Part shown: piece after piece, positions 29,719 through 37,459 of the stretch
Position numbering within the stretch: the stretch's first letter is position 1
Layout: every line of letters starts with the position of its first letter
Virus record (IMG/VR): IMGVR_UViG_3300018428_002563
Span: 1 to 64,000 of that record
DNA: 64,000 nucleotides
Source of the DNA: a virus
Strand: one strand, 5' to 3'
Program-made: the position numbers and the translations under genes
Notes under the pieces: generated by a model
Told to the model about the DNA's origin: nothing
What the model saw: the letters and a program-made list of their open reading frames with translations, nothing else
Databases searched by the model: none

Positions 29719-31022
29719 GAACACAACCAGACGCAATTATTAGGCAACTTGAAGCAGACAACAGTCGCTTGGGCAAAGAAGCAATCCTAAAACAAGCACA
29801 CGAAGAAGGACTTCCTGAGTTCTTTGAAGGTCTTACAATGGCACTAGATCCGCTTGTAACATTTGGAGTAAAGCAGGTACCTGAACGTTCAGATATATTA
29901 ACTGGACAAGGATTGTCTTGGTCTGTGTTTAAAGAACTTGCTGAAAAACTACAACAGCGTGAACTAACCGGACATGCGGCACGTGATGCTATTGAATTAG
30001 CAATGGGTGTGGCTACTACAGAACAATGGAATGATTGGTATCGCCGTATCCTTATTAAAGATTTACGTTGCGGAGTAAGTGAAAAGACCGTGAACAAAGT
30101 GGTGCCTGGTACTGTACCGGTATTCACTTGTTCATTGGCACACGACTCTGCTAAACACGAAAAGAAAATGACTGGCAAGAAACAAATTGAAATCAAATTA
30201 GATGGCGTTCGTGTTCTTACTACTATACGTGGTAACAAAGTTGAGATGTTCAGTCGTAATGGTAAACAGTTTCACAACTTTGGACACATCATTGCAGAAA
30301 TAGAAGAAGTACTAAAAGATTATCCTGCACCGTATCCGCTTATGCTCGACGGCGAAGTAATGAGTGCTAACTTTCAAGACTTAATGAAACAGGTACATCG
30401 TAAGGACAATGTAAGTGCAAACGATGCTGTACTACATTTGTTTGACATGGCACCTTTGGGTAACTTCTTAAACGGAAAGTATGACAAACCACAGCATGAA
30501 CGTAGTGCTATGGTAAAGTATTGGGTAGAAGATCATAAAAGCGTTTTAAAGCACGTACAAGCACTTGATTGGGAAACAGTAGACCTAAGTACTCCCGAAG
30601 GCGAAAAACGCTTTACAGAGCTTAATAAAGCGGCTGTAGACGGTGGATATGAAGGTGTTATGATTAAGGACGTTGATGCTCCTTATGAATGTAAACGTAC
30701 TCATGCATGGCTTAAAGCAAAGCCATTTATTGAAGTAACATTGGAGGTAGTAGATGTCGAAGAAGGAACAGGAAGAAATGAAGGAAGACTTGGAGCACTC
30801 GTATGCCGCGGTGAGGATGATGGACGGATGGTTGAGGTCAATTGCGGTAGCGGGTTTAGTGACGCTGATCGCGATACCTTTTGGAGCAATCGTGGGTCTT
30901 TGGTTGGCCAACTTGTAGAGGTACGAGCAGATGCAATTACGCAAAATCAAGACGGCACTTACTCGTTACGTTTTCCAAGATTTAAAACGTTCCGGGGATT
31001 CGAAGCCGGCGAAAAAATATAA
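29715..31022 (+). CDS. ATP-dependent DNA ligase (T4 gp30-like)
   Basis: 435 residues. Lys161 in the motif EIKLDGVR is the adenylated nucleophile; other nucleotidyltransferase motifs include MLDGE (about 215), EGVMIKD (about 316) and LKAKP (about 334). An N-terminal helical domain of about 150 residues and a C-terminal OB-fold complete the T4-like layout. It seals nicks in replication and repair. From 30754 onwards the same DNA appears to encode two further proteins in the +1 frame. Confidence 0.95.
   Translation: MRTQPDAIIRQLEADNSRLGKEAILKQAHEEGLPEFFEGLTMALDPLVTFGVKQVPERSDILTGQGLSWSVFKELAEKLQQRELTGHAARDAIELAMGVATTEQWNDWYRRILIKDLRCGVSEKTVNKVVPGTVPVFTCSLAHDSAKHEKKMTGKKQIEIKLDGVRVLTTIRGNKVEMFSRNGKQFHNFGHIIAEIEEVLKDYPAPYPLMLDGEVMSANFQDLMKQVHRKDNVSANDAVLHLFDMAPLGNFLNGKYDKPQHERSAMVKYWVEDHKSVLKHVQALDWETVDLSTPEGEKRFTELNKAAVDGGYEGVMIKDVDAPYECKRTHAWLKAKPFIEVTLEVVDVEEGTGRNEGRLGALVCRGEDDGRMVEVNCGSGFSDADRDTFWSNRGSLVGQLVEVRADAITQNQDGTYSLRFPRFKTFRGFEAGEKI
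30754..30918 (+). CDS. Overprinted 54-aa membrane protein inside the ligase gene (+1 frame)
   Basis: GGAGG lies 7 nt before an ATG in the +1 frame of the ligase. The product begins with a charged helix (MSKKEQEEMKEDLEHSYAAV) and ends with one well-formed membrane span (IAVAGLVTLIAIPFGAIVGLW). Such a hydrophilic-then-span design is hard to explain as chance. G+C rises locally, as expected for dual coding. No homologue is recognised. Confidence 0.6.
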   Translation: MSKKEQEEMKEDLEHSYAAVRMMDGWLRSIAVAGLVTLIAIPFGAIVGLWLANL

Positions 31023-31095
31023 ATTTTACAAATACACAAAAAGTAAAAAGTATGAAAATGCTCGTTGTATTTGGGACTTAGAAAACGAAGGATAG
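30931..31095 (+). CDS. 54-aa basic protein overlapping the ligase 3' end
   Basis: Starts at an ATG with GAGG upstream, same +1 frame as the previous micro-gene, and continues 73 nt past the ligase stop, filling the gap up to the next gene. Very Lys/Arg/Tyr-rich (KPAKKYKFYKYTKSKKYENA), then RCIWDLENEG. The non-overlapping part strengthens the case that it is coding. Confidence 0.6.
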   Translation: MQLRKIKTALTRYVFQDLKRSGDSKPAKKYKFYKYTKSKKYENARCIWDLENEG

Positions 31096-31099
31096 TGAC

Positions 31100-31339
31100 A
31101 TGAAACACATTTGGTATTTCCTTAAATGGAATTTTAACTTTCAAGAATGGCAACCTTACAGCAAACGCATGCTTGGATATTTTATATTAGGTATTGTATT
31201 TGGAATGCTTGTTGAGAACGGATTTTTTATTACGCCTATTTTAATATTTGTTGATATGACAGTTGATATTGTGCGTAATAGATACAATGACTTTCTAGCA
31301 GAACGTGATGAGATCTTAGACGAGCTCAAGAAAAAATAA
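31100..31339 (+). CDS. 79-aa membrane protein
   Basis: Aromatic N-terminus (HIWYFLKWNFNFQEWQPY), a span (MLGYFILGIVFGMLVENGFF) and a charged C-terminal helix ending in Lys. GAAGGA precedes the start. Function unknown. Confidence 0.68.
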   Translation: MKHIWYFLKWNFNFQEWQPYSKRMLGYFILGIVFGMLVENGFFITPILIFVDMTVDIVRNRYNDFLAERDEILDELKKK

Positions 31340-31351
31340 AGGCATCATGAG

Positions 31352-31762
31352 TTGCACTCTCTTATTCGCAAAAAACTGTTACAGGTTGCATACGATAATC
31401 CTGGAGTTCAAGGCCGTGTTAAAATGGCTGCCGGTATTATCTATAAAAGACATCTAATTGCAACAGGTATAAACAGTTATAAGACCCATCCCTTAATGTG
31501 TGAATCTAACGGTTACAGGGATGGGCAAATCTACTTACATGCAGAAGTTGATGCTATTAAAAATGCATTAAGAATCATTTCTGTTGATCAATTATCAAAA
31601 TGTGATATGTACATTGTACGGTTGAAGAAAACTCAACCATATGGAACTACATTTGTTCCCGGACTAGCAAAACCGTGTCCAGGATGTATGCAATTAATTA
31701 GTAGTTTCGATTTAAAGAATGTTTATTGGACTGAAGATGAAGAAACAGTTTGTTTTGCATGA
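31352..31762 (+). CDS. Cytidine/deoxycytidylate deaminase-like protein
   Basis: 136 residues with the zinc site of the family: HAE (in YLHAEVDAIKNA) and PCPGC (in LAKPCPGCMQL). Predicted to deaminate a cytosine nucleotide or base, feeding dUMP/dTMP synthesis. The start is probably TTG at 31352; the nearby ATG at 31347 is out of frame. The substrate (dCMP or other) cannot be determined. Confidence 0.8.
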   Translation: MHSLIRKKLLQVAYDNPGVQGRVKMAAGIIYKRHLIATGINSYKTHPLMCESNGYRDGQIYLHAEVDAIKNALRIISVDQLSKCDMYIVRLKKTQPYGTTFVPGLAKPCPGCMQLISSFDLKNVYWTEDEETVCFA

Positions 31763-31976
31763 GTTTACGATGGGAGATGTAGAGGACCCGCATATTTACG
31801 TGACAGCGCCAATTTGGGAATGGCAACAAACTCAGCAAGGTAAATTTGCTATGAAGTACGGAAAAAATATTAAGTACACTATAGCACCAGACGATTTTTC
31901 CTACGGACATAGAGTTACTATAACAGGAGAATTTGCTGGCAAGTATGAAACTGTGCTACGTTTGAAAAAAGATTGA
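31737..31976 (+). CDS. Conserved-looking small phage protein
   Basis: About 79 residues. TMGDVEDPHIYVTAPIWEWQQ resembles a small protein common in T4-like marine phages with the motif MGDVEDPE.YAAQPIWEWQQTE (from memory). Start 31737 is used; 31770 (the M of MGDVEDP) is a serious alternative. Overlaps the deaminase gene. Function unknown. Confidence 0.68.
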   Translation: MKKQFVLHEFTMGDVEDPHIYVTAPIWEWQQTQQGKFAMKYGKNIKYTIAPDDFSYGHRVTITGEFAGKYETVLRLKKD

Positions 31977-32001
31977 CTTTTTTAATCTTTGCATATATAC
32001 T
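31973..32001 (+). promoter_or_regulatory. Early-type promoter
   Basis: TTGACT 31973-31978, 17-nt spacer, TATACT 31996-32001, then GGAG before the ATG at 32031. Confidence 0.72.
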
Positions 32002-32030
32002 TTTTGTAATAAACTTTTTGGAGATTTTAA

Positions 32031-33323
32031 ATGGCCCTGCCGAAGACTAAAAGAAAAAAACCTAGAGCGGCTCCTCGTCTAAAACGCGGTGCTAAACTTA
32101 CAGCGCCTAGTTGGGATGGCTGGGAAGAATGGACGGGTGAACAGATTCACCGTCATAGAGAATATGTAAGATCTTTTTACTATGAAAATTATAAGCCAGC
32201 TGATTTGTATCCTAGTATATTCAAATGGATGGAAGCAAGCGGAGAATATACTAAAGAACAAATAAAACACGCAAAGGCAATGCCTAATACTTACATCAGT
32301 ATTACAAGTGCTATTGTTGCACAATCATTTTTAGATGGTGCTCCTGACTATGTAAAGAGAGAAGATGAGCATTGGCAAAGTCTTGCTGGCACAATGGGTC
32401 CTAAGAAAGGTCCTAGCGAATTCCTTAAAAAACGAATTGAAACTTACATTGAAGGTGGCTCAAAGGCTGTTCAAGTTAAAACAAAAGAAGAAAAAGCAAA
32501 AGCAAACGTCTACGTTCCTACAATACAAGAACGTATAAGAGACCAGGCATATGATATGTCTGAACCAATTGACGAATGGTTGGAAGTTTGGGTACAAGAC
32601 CCAAAGTTGTTTGACCCAAAAGGGTTTGACTTTAAAGCATATTTTAAAAAAGTTCAACCAAGTCAAGCTCACGCTCGCAAAATGAAATCTTTTTGGGAGT
32701 CGGAACTAGTAGACTTTGACGACCTAGAAAGAATGCCAACAAAAGGACAGTTGGCAAAAATGGACGAACACGAAAGAGATATGTGGGAACAACTAAAAGA
32801 AGGTTACGCAGATCACAAAAAATCTGATATTGCAAAATATCGCAAAGCAATCGAAACCGTGAATGCAGAGCTAGACTTTATTATTGAGCAAGCTAAGGCA
32901 ACACGTAAACCACGTAAGCCTAAGCAACGATCTGCAAGTAAAATTGTAGAGAAGTTGAAGTTTAACAAAGCAGATGACAAGTATTCACTTGCAAGTATTG
33001 ATCCTACACTTATTGTAGGTGCTAGTGAGCTGTGGGTGTTTAACAGTAAGACACGTAAACTAGGCAAATATGTTGCATCAAATATAGATCCAAAAGGTCT
33101 TGCTAGAGACGGTACTGGACTTAGTGTTAAAGGCACAACAATAATAGGGTTTGACGAAAAAGAAAGTATTCAAAAGACGCTACGTAAGCCAGAAGAACAA
33201 CTAAAAGAGTTTAAAAATGCAGGTAAAGTAGCATTACGCAAGTTTCTAGAGGAGATAAAAACTACTGATACAAAACTAAACGGACGTTGTAATCCGGATA
33301 CAGTGCTTCTTAAAGTAAACTGA
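32031..33323 (+). CDS. Conserved T4-like marine phage protein, function unknown
   Basis: 430 residues. It starts with a very basic stretch (PKTKRKKPRAAPRLKRGAK), then Trp-rich helices, a long charged helical middle, and a C-terminal domain with ELWVFNSKTRKLGKYV and GRCNPDTVLLKV. The basic head suggests nucleic-acid binding. I recognise the type as widespread in cyanomyophages but know no function. It has its own promoter. Confidence 0.75.
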   Translation: MALPKTKRKKPRAAPRLKRGAKLTAPSWDGWEEWTGEQIHRHREYVRSFYYENYKPADLYPSIFKWMEASGEYTKEQIKHAKAMPNTYISITSAIVAQSFLDGAPDYVKREDEHWQSLAGTMGPKKGPSEFLKKRIETYIEGGSKAVQVKTKEEKAKANVYVPTIQERIRDQAYDMSEPIDEWLEVWVQDPKLFDPKGFDFKAYFKKVQPSQAHARKMKSFWESELVDFDDLERMPTKGQLAKMDEHERDMWEQLKEGYADHKKSDIAKYRKAIETVNAELDFIIEQAKATRKPRKPKQRSASKIVEKLKFNKADDKYSLASIDPTLIVGASELWVFNSKTRKLGKYVASNIDPKGLARDGTGLSVKGTTIIGFDEKESIQKTLRKPEEQLKEFKNAGKVALRKFLEEIKTTDTKLNGRCNPDTVLLKVN

Positions 33324-33329
33324 TAAATA
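33322..33329 (+). promoter_or_regulatory. Late promoter GATAAATA, 5 nt before an ATG
   Basis: The box covers the end of the previous gene, and the ATG at 33335 lies at the predicted transcription start. Confidence 0.6.
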
Positions 33330-33334
33330 CTTAC

Positions 33335-34468
33335 ATGAAGAAGCCAGATCCTAATAAAGTCCGTATTGCTGTAGAAGGACTACCTATTTTAGCAGAAGTT
33401 GTTGATGCTTTAGCAAGCATAGACAACACTCCTGACATGTCAAAACTAGCAAATAACAGCCTAAGTGGAGACTTAATTCAAGGAGGTACAATATCTAAGT
33501 TTAAAAGCACCGGTATTAAAGACGAGTCAACTAGACTTGTAGTGTTTGTAAATGACGATGGAATACTAACTGATACAATAGACGTAGAAACACTAGTAGG
33601 CGACACAAATGTTTCTGGTAATTTACATGTAGACGGCGAAGTTTATGCAAAAAAACTTCATGTTGACGAAGTTACAGCAGACGTTAGAAATGAAAGATCT
33701 GGACCACTTGAATTCAATGATGCAGATGGTAACATCTATAATAAAGGATTATTGTGGGTGCAAAAAGGACAACCTACAAAACAGTTTGTGTACAGACCTA
33801 ATCCAGATAGACTTTGGAGTAGTGATCCAATAGATTTACATGCAGATGCTGCATACTTTGTAAACGGCAACTATGTTCTAAGCAAAGATTCACTAGGCCC
33901 TGATATTAAAACAAGTAGCCTTAGAGAAGTAGGTACACTTCATAAGTTAAATGTTAGAGGCAATGTTTCTTTTGGTCAACATCTATTTTGGAACAGCGAT
34001 GCTGATAGGCTAGGTATTGGTACTGAAGCACCTAATGGTGCTGTTGGTATAATGGGCTTTGATTCTGAGTTTGTTATTGATATAGATCAACCAGAGATCA
34101 AATTAGGAACATATACAACACATGACCTAGAAATTATAACTGACAATACAACTAGAATTAGTGTAAGTGCTAATGGTAAAATACACCTAGGTAACAAGAA
34201 CAGTGACTCAGCAAGGGTTACAGTACATGGTAAATTAGGTGTTGGTGTAAACACAATTTCAGACGACAGCGATCTTGCTGTTGCAGGCCCGATAAAATTT
34301 GAAAACAAAAAAATGCAAGTAGGTTCCGGTTCACCCACTAGTGGACAATATCGTAAAGGCGATATAGTTTGGAATGATGACCCAAAGCCAACAGGCTATA
34401 TAGGTTGGGTATGCATTTTGGAAGGCACTCCAGGAGAATGGAAGCCTTTCGGTCAAATCAGCTCATAA
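33335..34468 (+). CDS. Tail-fibre-like virion protein
   Basis: 377 residues with repeated short strands and Asn/Asp/Gly turns. It contains fibre-type segments (NVSGNLHVDGEVYAKKLHVD, LNVRGNVSFGQHLFWNSD, ISVSANGKIHLG) and a C-terminal beta domain ending IGWVCILEGTPGEWKPFG, which resembles phage fibre tips. Begins the late structural region; predicted to be translated from a leaderless late mRNA. Confidence 0.82.
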   Translation: MKKPDPNKVRIAVEGLPILAEVVDALASIDNTPDMSKLANNSLSGDLIQGGTISKFKSTGIKDESTRLVVFVNDDGILTDTIDVETLVGDTNVSGNLHVDGEVYAKKLHVDEVTADVRNERSGPLEFNDADGNIYNKGLLWVQKGQPTKQFVYRPNPDRLWSSDPIDLHADAAYFVNGNYVLSKDSLGPDIKTSSLREVGTLHKLNVRGNVSFGQHLFWNSDADRLGIGTEAPNGAVGIMGFDSEFVIDIDQPEIKLGTYTTHDLEIITDNTTRISVSANGKIHLGNKNSDSARVTVHGKLGVGVNTISDDSDLAVAGPIKFENKKMQVGSGSPTSGQYRKGDIVWNDDPKPTGYIGWVCILEGTPGEWKPFGQISS

Positions 34469-34497
34469 ACTACCAACAAAATAAAGTAAGAGTACCC

Positions 34498-34505
34498 TAT
34501 AAATA
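34498..34505 (+). promoter_or_regulatory. Late promoter TATAAATA, 5 nt before an ATG
   Basis: Exact consensus, followed by TTAGT and the ATG at 34511. Confidence 0.65.
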
Positions 34506-34510
34506 TTAGT

Positions 34511-34822
34511 ATGACTAACTTTGACTTATTAAAAAAACAAACTAAAAAACAGGCACTTATTTGGAAAATAATAGGCAGTGTACTTCCCATGACAGGCTTT
34601 ATAGCTCTAGCGATTTCGTATTGGCTAGGAGCTCATGAAACATATTATTGGCTTATTTTAACAGGCACTTGTACTTTTATGTTCGTCGCCGCAATTTGGT
34701 GGTGGTGGGCAATAGATAAAATTTCCTCTGTTGTTGAATTAATGTCTCAAGCGGCTGAAAAATTTAAAGAAGTTAAGCAAGACATTACTGTCTTAAAAGA
34801 AGATATAAACAACAATAAATAA
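34511..34822 (+). CDS. Two-span membrane protein with C-terminal coiled coil
   Basis: 103 residues: spans at about 21-40 (GSVLPMTGFIALAISYW) and 46-68 (WLILTGTCTFMFVAAIWWWW), then an amphipathic helix (ELMSQAAEKFKEVKQDI). Layout and late expression suit a holin-type lysis protein, but no family is confirmed. Confidence 0.68.
   Translation: MTNFDLLKKQTKKQALIWKIIGSVLPMTGFIALAISYWLGAHETYYWLILTGTCTFMFVAAIWWWWAIDKISSVVELMSQAAEKFKEVKQDITVLKEDINNNK
34814..34821 (+). promoter_or_regulatory. Late promoter AATAAATA, 5 nt before an ATG
   Basis: Overlaps the end of the membrane-protein gene; spacer ATTGT, then the ATG at 34827. Confidence 0.55.
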
Positions 34823-34826
34823 TTGT

Positions 34827-35420
34827 ATGTATGTATTTGGTAACGGTGAAAGCCGTTCTCGGCTTGATATTGACTCTCTGTTTGGAACTAAAATAGGGTG
34901 CAATGCCATTATGCGTGATTATAAAATGGATCATCTTATCTGTGTTGACAAACGAATGGTTGAAGAATCTATCAACGCTGGTATAAATGAGGAAACAAAA
35001 ATTTACACAAGAAGCGATTGGTATCCTAGATTCAAACAACACAAAAACATAAGATTACTTCCTAATTTACCTTATGAAGGAAATGAGAGATGGGACGAAC
35101 CATTTCAATGGGGTAGTGGTCCTTATGCTGTTCTTTTAGGAGCTCTAAAGAGCAAAAAAGAAACAGTTCATTTAATAGGCTTTGATATGTACAGTGACAC
35201 TAGCACAGTTAATAACATATACAAAGATACACGAAACTATGATAGAGCAGATAAGAGAGCCGTTGATCCTAGATATTGGATACACCAAATAGGAAAAGTA
35301 TTCCAATGTTTTCCTAAAACTAAATTTATAGTCTATAATAAACATATAAAACTAAAAGAATCCTGGATTTATCCTAACGTAATGGTTGACACGATAAGTA
35401 ACATATCGTATAATAGTTAA
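34827..35420 (+). CDS. Unknown protein, possibly Rossmann-like (MptE/DUF115-like)
   Basis: 197 residues. The opening YVFGNGESRSRLDIDSLFG, an internal HLIGFDMYSD and C-terminal KFIVYN look like a nucleotide-binding Rossmann fold of the type seen in DUF115/MptE-like and sialyltransferase-like proteins. The evidence is pattern only. It precedes QueD-like, glycosyltransferase and sugar-phosphate genes, so a surface-sugar role is possible. Confidence 0.6.
   Translation: MYVFGNGESRSRLDIDSLFGTKIGCNAIMRDYKMDHLICVDKRMVEESINAGINEETKIYTRSDWYPRFKQHKNIRLLPNLPYEGNERWDEPFQWGSGPYAVLLGALKSKKETVHLIGFDMYSDTSTVNNIYKDTRNYDRADKRAVDPRYWIHQIGKVFQCFPKTKFIVYNKHIKLKESWIYPNVMVDTISNISYNS
35386..35414 (+). promoter_or_regulatory. 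Early sigma70-type promoter inside the end of the previous gene
   Basis: TTGACA 35386-35391, 17-nt spacer, TATAAT 35409-35414: a perfect consensus, 68 nt before the QueD-like start. Confidence 0.85.
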
Positions 35421-35482
35421 TATTAATATAGGACTTGGCGTCAACCCTTCTAATTCTGCCGCCATATTATAGGAGAAAACAT

Positions 35483-35968
35483 ATGGCATTTTATAGTACT
35501 AAAACATACGGACACAACATCGGTCTTTCAGCGGTGTTCCGTCAACCAAAAGCATTACATTCACATTGTCATTTATTGCATGGCTACAGTCTTGCTTTTA
35601 AATTTGTATTTGGCTGTAGTGATCTAGATGAAAAAAACTGGGCTGTAGACTTTGGAGGACTAAAACCTTTGAAGGCTTGGCTAGAAGATAGTTTTGATCA
35701 TAAAGTTGCTGTAGATGCAGACGACCCTGAACTTGAAACGCTTAAAGCACTAGAAGAAAAAGGACTAGCAGAGCTAAGAATTTTTGACGGTGTAGGTGCA
35801 GAAAAGTTTGCATATCATGCGTGGAAGTTTGCGGATAATCTTGTGCGTGAAATGAGTGACGGACGTTGCTGGTGTGAGAGTGCAGAGTGTGCAGAGCACG
35901 GTGCTAACTCAGCAATTTATACTCCATATCAAACACAAAAGATGTCGTTTGCTGATGGCAAAGATTGA
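35483..35968 (+). CDS. queD: QueD / 6-pyruvoyl-tetrahydropterin synthase-like protein
   Basis: 161 residues of the T-fold family that makes 6-carboxy-tetrahydropterin in queuosine/7-deazaguanine synthesis. The core LSAVFRQPKALHSHCHLLHGYS is recognisable, as is NWAVDFGGLK. QueD normally binds zinc through H in AAHR and two H in LHGH; here these read AVFR and LHGY, so two ligands are replaced and extra His residues (26, 28, 30) may substitute. Chemistry may differ from QueD. The start at 35483 has AGGAG upstream. Confidence 0.82.
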   Translation: MAFYSTKTYGHNIGLSAVFRQPKALHSHCHLLHGYSLAFKFVFGCSDLDEKNWAVDFGGLKPLKAWLEDSFDHKVAVDADDPELETLKALEEKGLAELRIFDGVGAEKFAYHAWKFADNLVREMSDGRCWCESAECAEHGANSAIYTPYQTQKMSFADGKD

Positions 35969-36764
35969 TAAGAGTCAATACACTAAGGAAGAATGGTTAA
36001 AGATTAAGGCCGAACGCAGAGAAGCAAAGGCTAGTAAACTTATTTCTACACTTCCGCAGGATTATTTTGTGTTATGTCTTAAACATGGCACAAAATATTC
36101 TGCAGATTATGTAAACAAATTGTATAATATGGTAAAACGTAATTGTACGTTAGACTATAAGTTTGCATGTCTTACAGACGATCCAATGGGGTTAGATCCT
36201 AACATACAAATACTCAACTTACCAAAAGGCTTACATGGGTGGTGGTGCAAGCCTTATATGTTTTCTAAAGATCTTCCCATTAAAGGAACTATACTGTACT
36301 TAGATTTAGATGTTGTTATAAGCGGTAATATAGATAAGTTATTAACTTGGCAACCTAATCATTGGTGCATTGTAAAAGACTACACTCGAGCTATGCGTCC
36401 TAGTTATCAAAAGTATAACAGTTCGGTTATAAAGTTTAAAACAGGAGAACTGGGGTTTGTTTGGGACAAGTATAAACAAGATCCAGAAAAATATCAAAAA
36501 CTGTTCTTTGGTGATCAAGACTACTTGTATGATGTAACACATAAAGAAAAAGCCGCAATGTTATATCCAGATAGTTGGACACAAAGTTGGAAATGGGAAG
36601 TAAGACAAAGTAGAGATTTTGAACCAGGCGGCGTCAGAGGAAAAAGAACATTTAAGGTAGTGGAAAACTGTGTACCTCGAATAGAATGTTGCGTGTGTGT
36701 TTTCCACGGAGATCCAAATCCAGAACATTGCAAAGATCCATGGGTAGTAGAAAATTGGCGATAA
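35955..36764 (+). CDS. Glycosyltransferase-like protein
   Basis: 269 residues, with TILYLDLDVVISGNIDKLL giving the DxD nucleotide-sugar/metal site in the style of GT8-like enzymes, and KYNSSVIKF as a likely acceptor loop. The start at 35955 has no strong ribosome site and overlaps QueD by 14 nt. The sugar and the acceptor are unknown. The next gene is a phosphomannomutase-like HAD, so a small glycan module is plausible. Confidence 0.75.
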   Translation: MAKIDKSQYTKEEWLKIKAERREAKASKLISTLPQDYFVLCLKHGTKYSADYVNKLYNMVKRNCTLDYKFACLTDDPMGLDPNIQILNLPKGLHGWWCKPYMFSKDLPIKGTILYLDLDVVISGNIDKLLTWQPNHWCIVKDYTRAMRPSYQKYNSSVIKFKTGELGFVWDKYKQDPEKYQKLFFGDQDYLYDVTHKEKAAMLYPDSWTQSWKWEVRQSRDFEPGGVRGKRTFKVVENCVPRIECCVCVFHGDPNPEHCKDPWVVENWR

Positions 36765-37459
36765 AATATATATTTGATGTAGACGGAACATTGACTCCTA
36801 GCAGAGGTAGAATGGACTATGACTTTAGAGCATTCTTTAATGCGTTCTCTATGGTCAATGACGTATATCTTGTAACAGGTAGTGATAAACCTAAAACTAT
36901 AGAACAGATTACAGAACCAACTTATAACTTGTGCAAACGTGTTTATCAATGTAACGGTAATGATGTTTGGGAAGGCAAAGTTAATATTAAACACTCCGAA
37001 TGGACATTACCAGAAGATGCACACGAATGGTTGTCGATTGAGCTCACTAGTAGTGCTTTTCCGTTAAGAACTGGGCTACATTTTGAACATAGACACGGAA
37101 TGACAAATTACAGCGTAGTTGGGCGCAATGCTACACTGGGCGAACGCAAATTGTATGTAAAATATGATCTCGAACATAACGAAAGAAATAAAATAGCTGG
37201 AAAGTTTAATTTGCTCTTTCCAGAGTTAGAAGCAAGACCTGGAGGAGAAACAGGTATTGATATTGGACTCAAGGGTAGTGATAAAAGTCAAATACTACAC
37301 GACTTTGATATAAATGATGAATTACACTTTTTTGGTGATAGGATGGATAAAGCAGGAAATGATTATCCTCTTAAAAAACAGATCATTGACAGTGACTTAG
37401 GTATGTGTTATAATGTTAAAGATTATAAAGAAACGTGGCAATTACTAGAAGAAATATAA
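36740..37459 (+). CDS. HAD-family phosphatase, eukaryotic-phosphomannomutase-like
   Basis: 239 residues. YIFDVDGTLTPSRGRM holds the nucleophile Asp and general acid Asp of HAD enzymes. VYLVTGSDKPKTIEQ and GGETGIDIGLKGSDKSQIL, then HFFGDRMDKAGNDYPL follow the eukaryotic-type phosphomannomutase order. It may interconvert mannose phosphates or act as a sugar phosphatase. The start is uncertain (36740 used). It overlaps the glycosyltransferase and is TAATG-coupled to uvdE. Confidence 0.75.
   Translation: MGSRKLAIKYIFDVDGTLTPSRGRMDYDFRAFFNAFSMVNDVYLVTGSDKPKTIEQITEPTYNLCKRVYQCNGNDVWEGKVNIKHSEWTLPEDAHEWLSIELTSSAFPLRTGLHFEHRHGMTNYSVVGRNATLGERKLYVKYDLEHNERNKIAGKFNLLFPELEARPGGETGIDIGLKGSDKSQILHDFDINDELHFFGDRMDKAGNDYPLKKQIIDSDLGMCYNVKDYKETWQLLEEI

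Noticed and set aside
29684-30238. 184-codon minus-strand ORF opposite the ligase
   Set aside because: Antisense to conserved ligase motifs, with a low-complexity Ser/Cys/Pro product.
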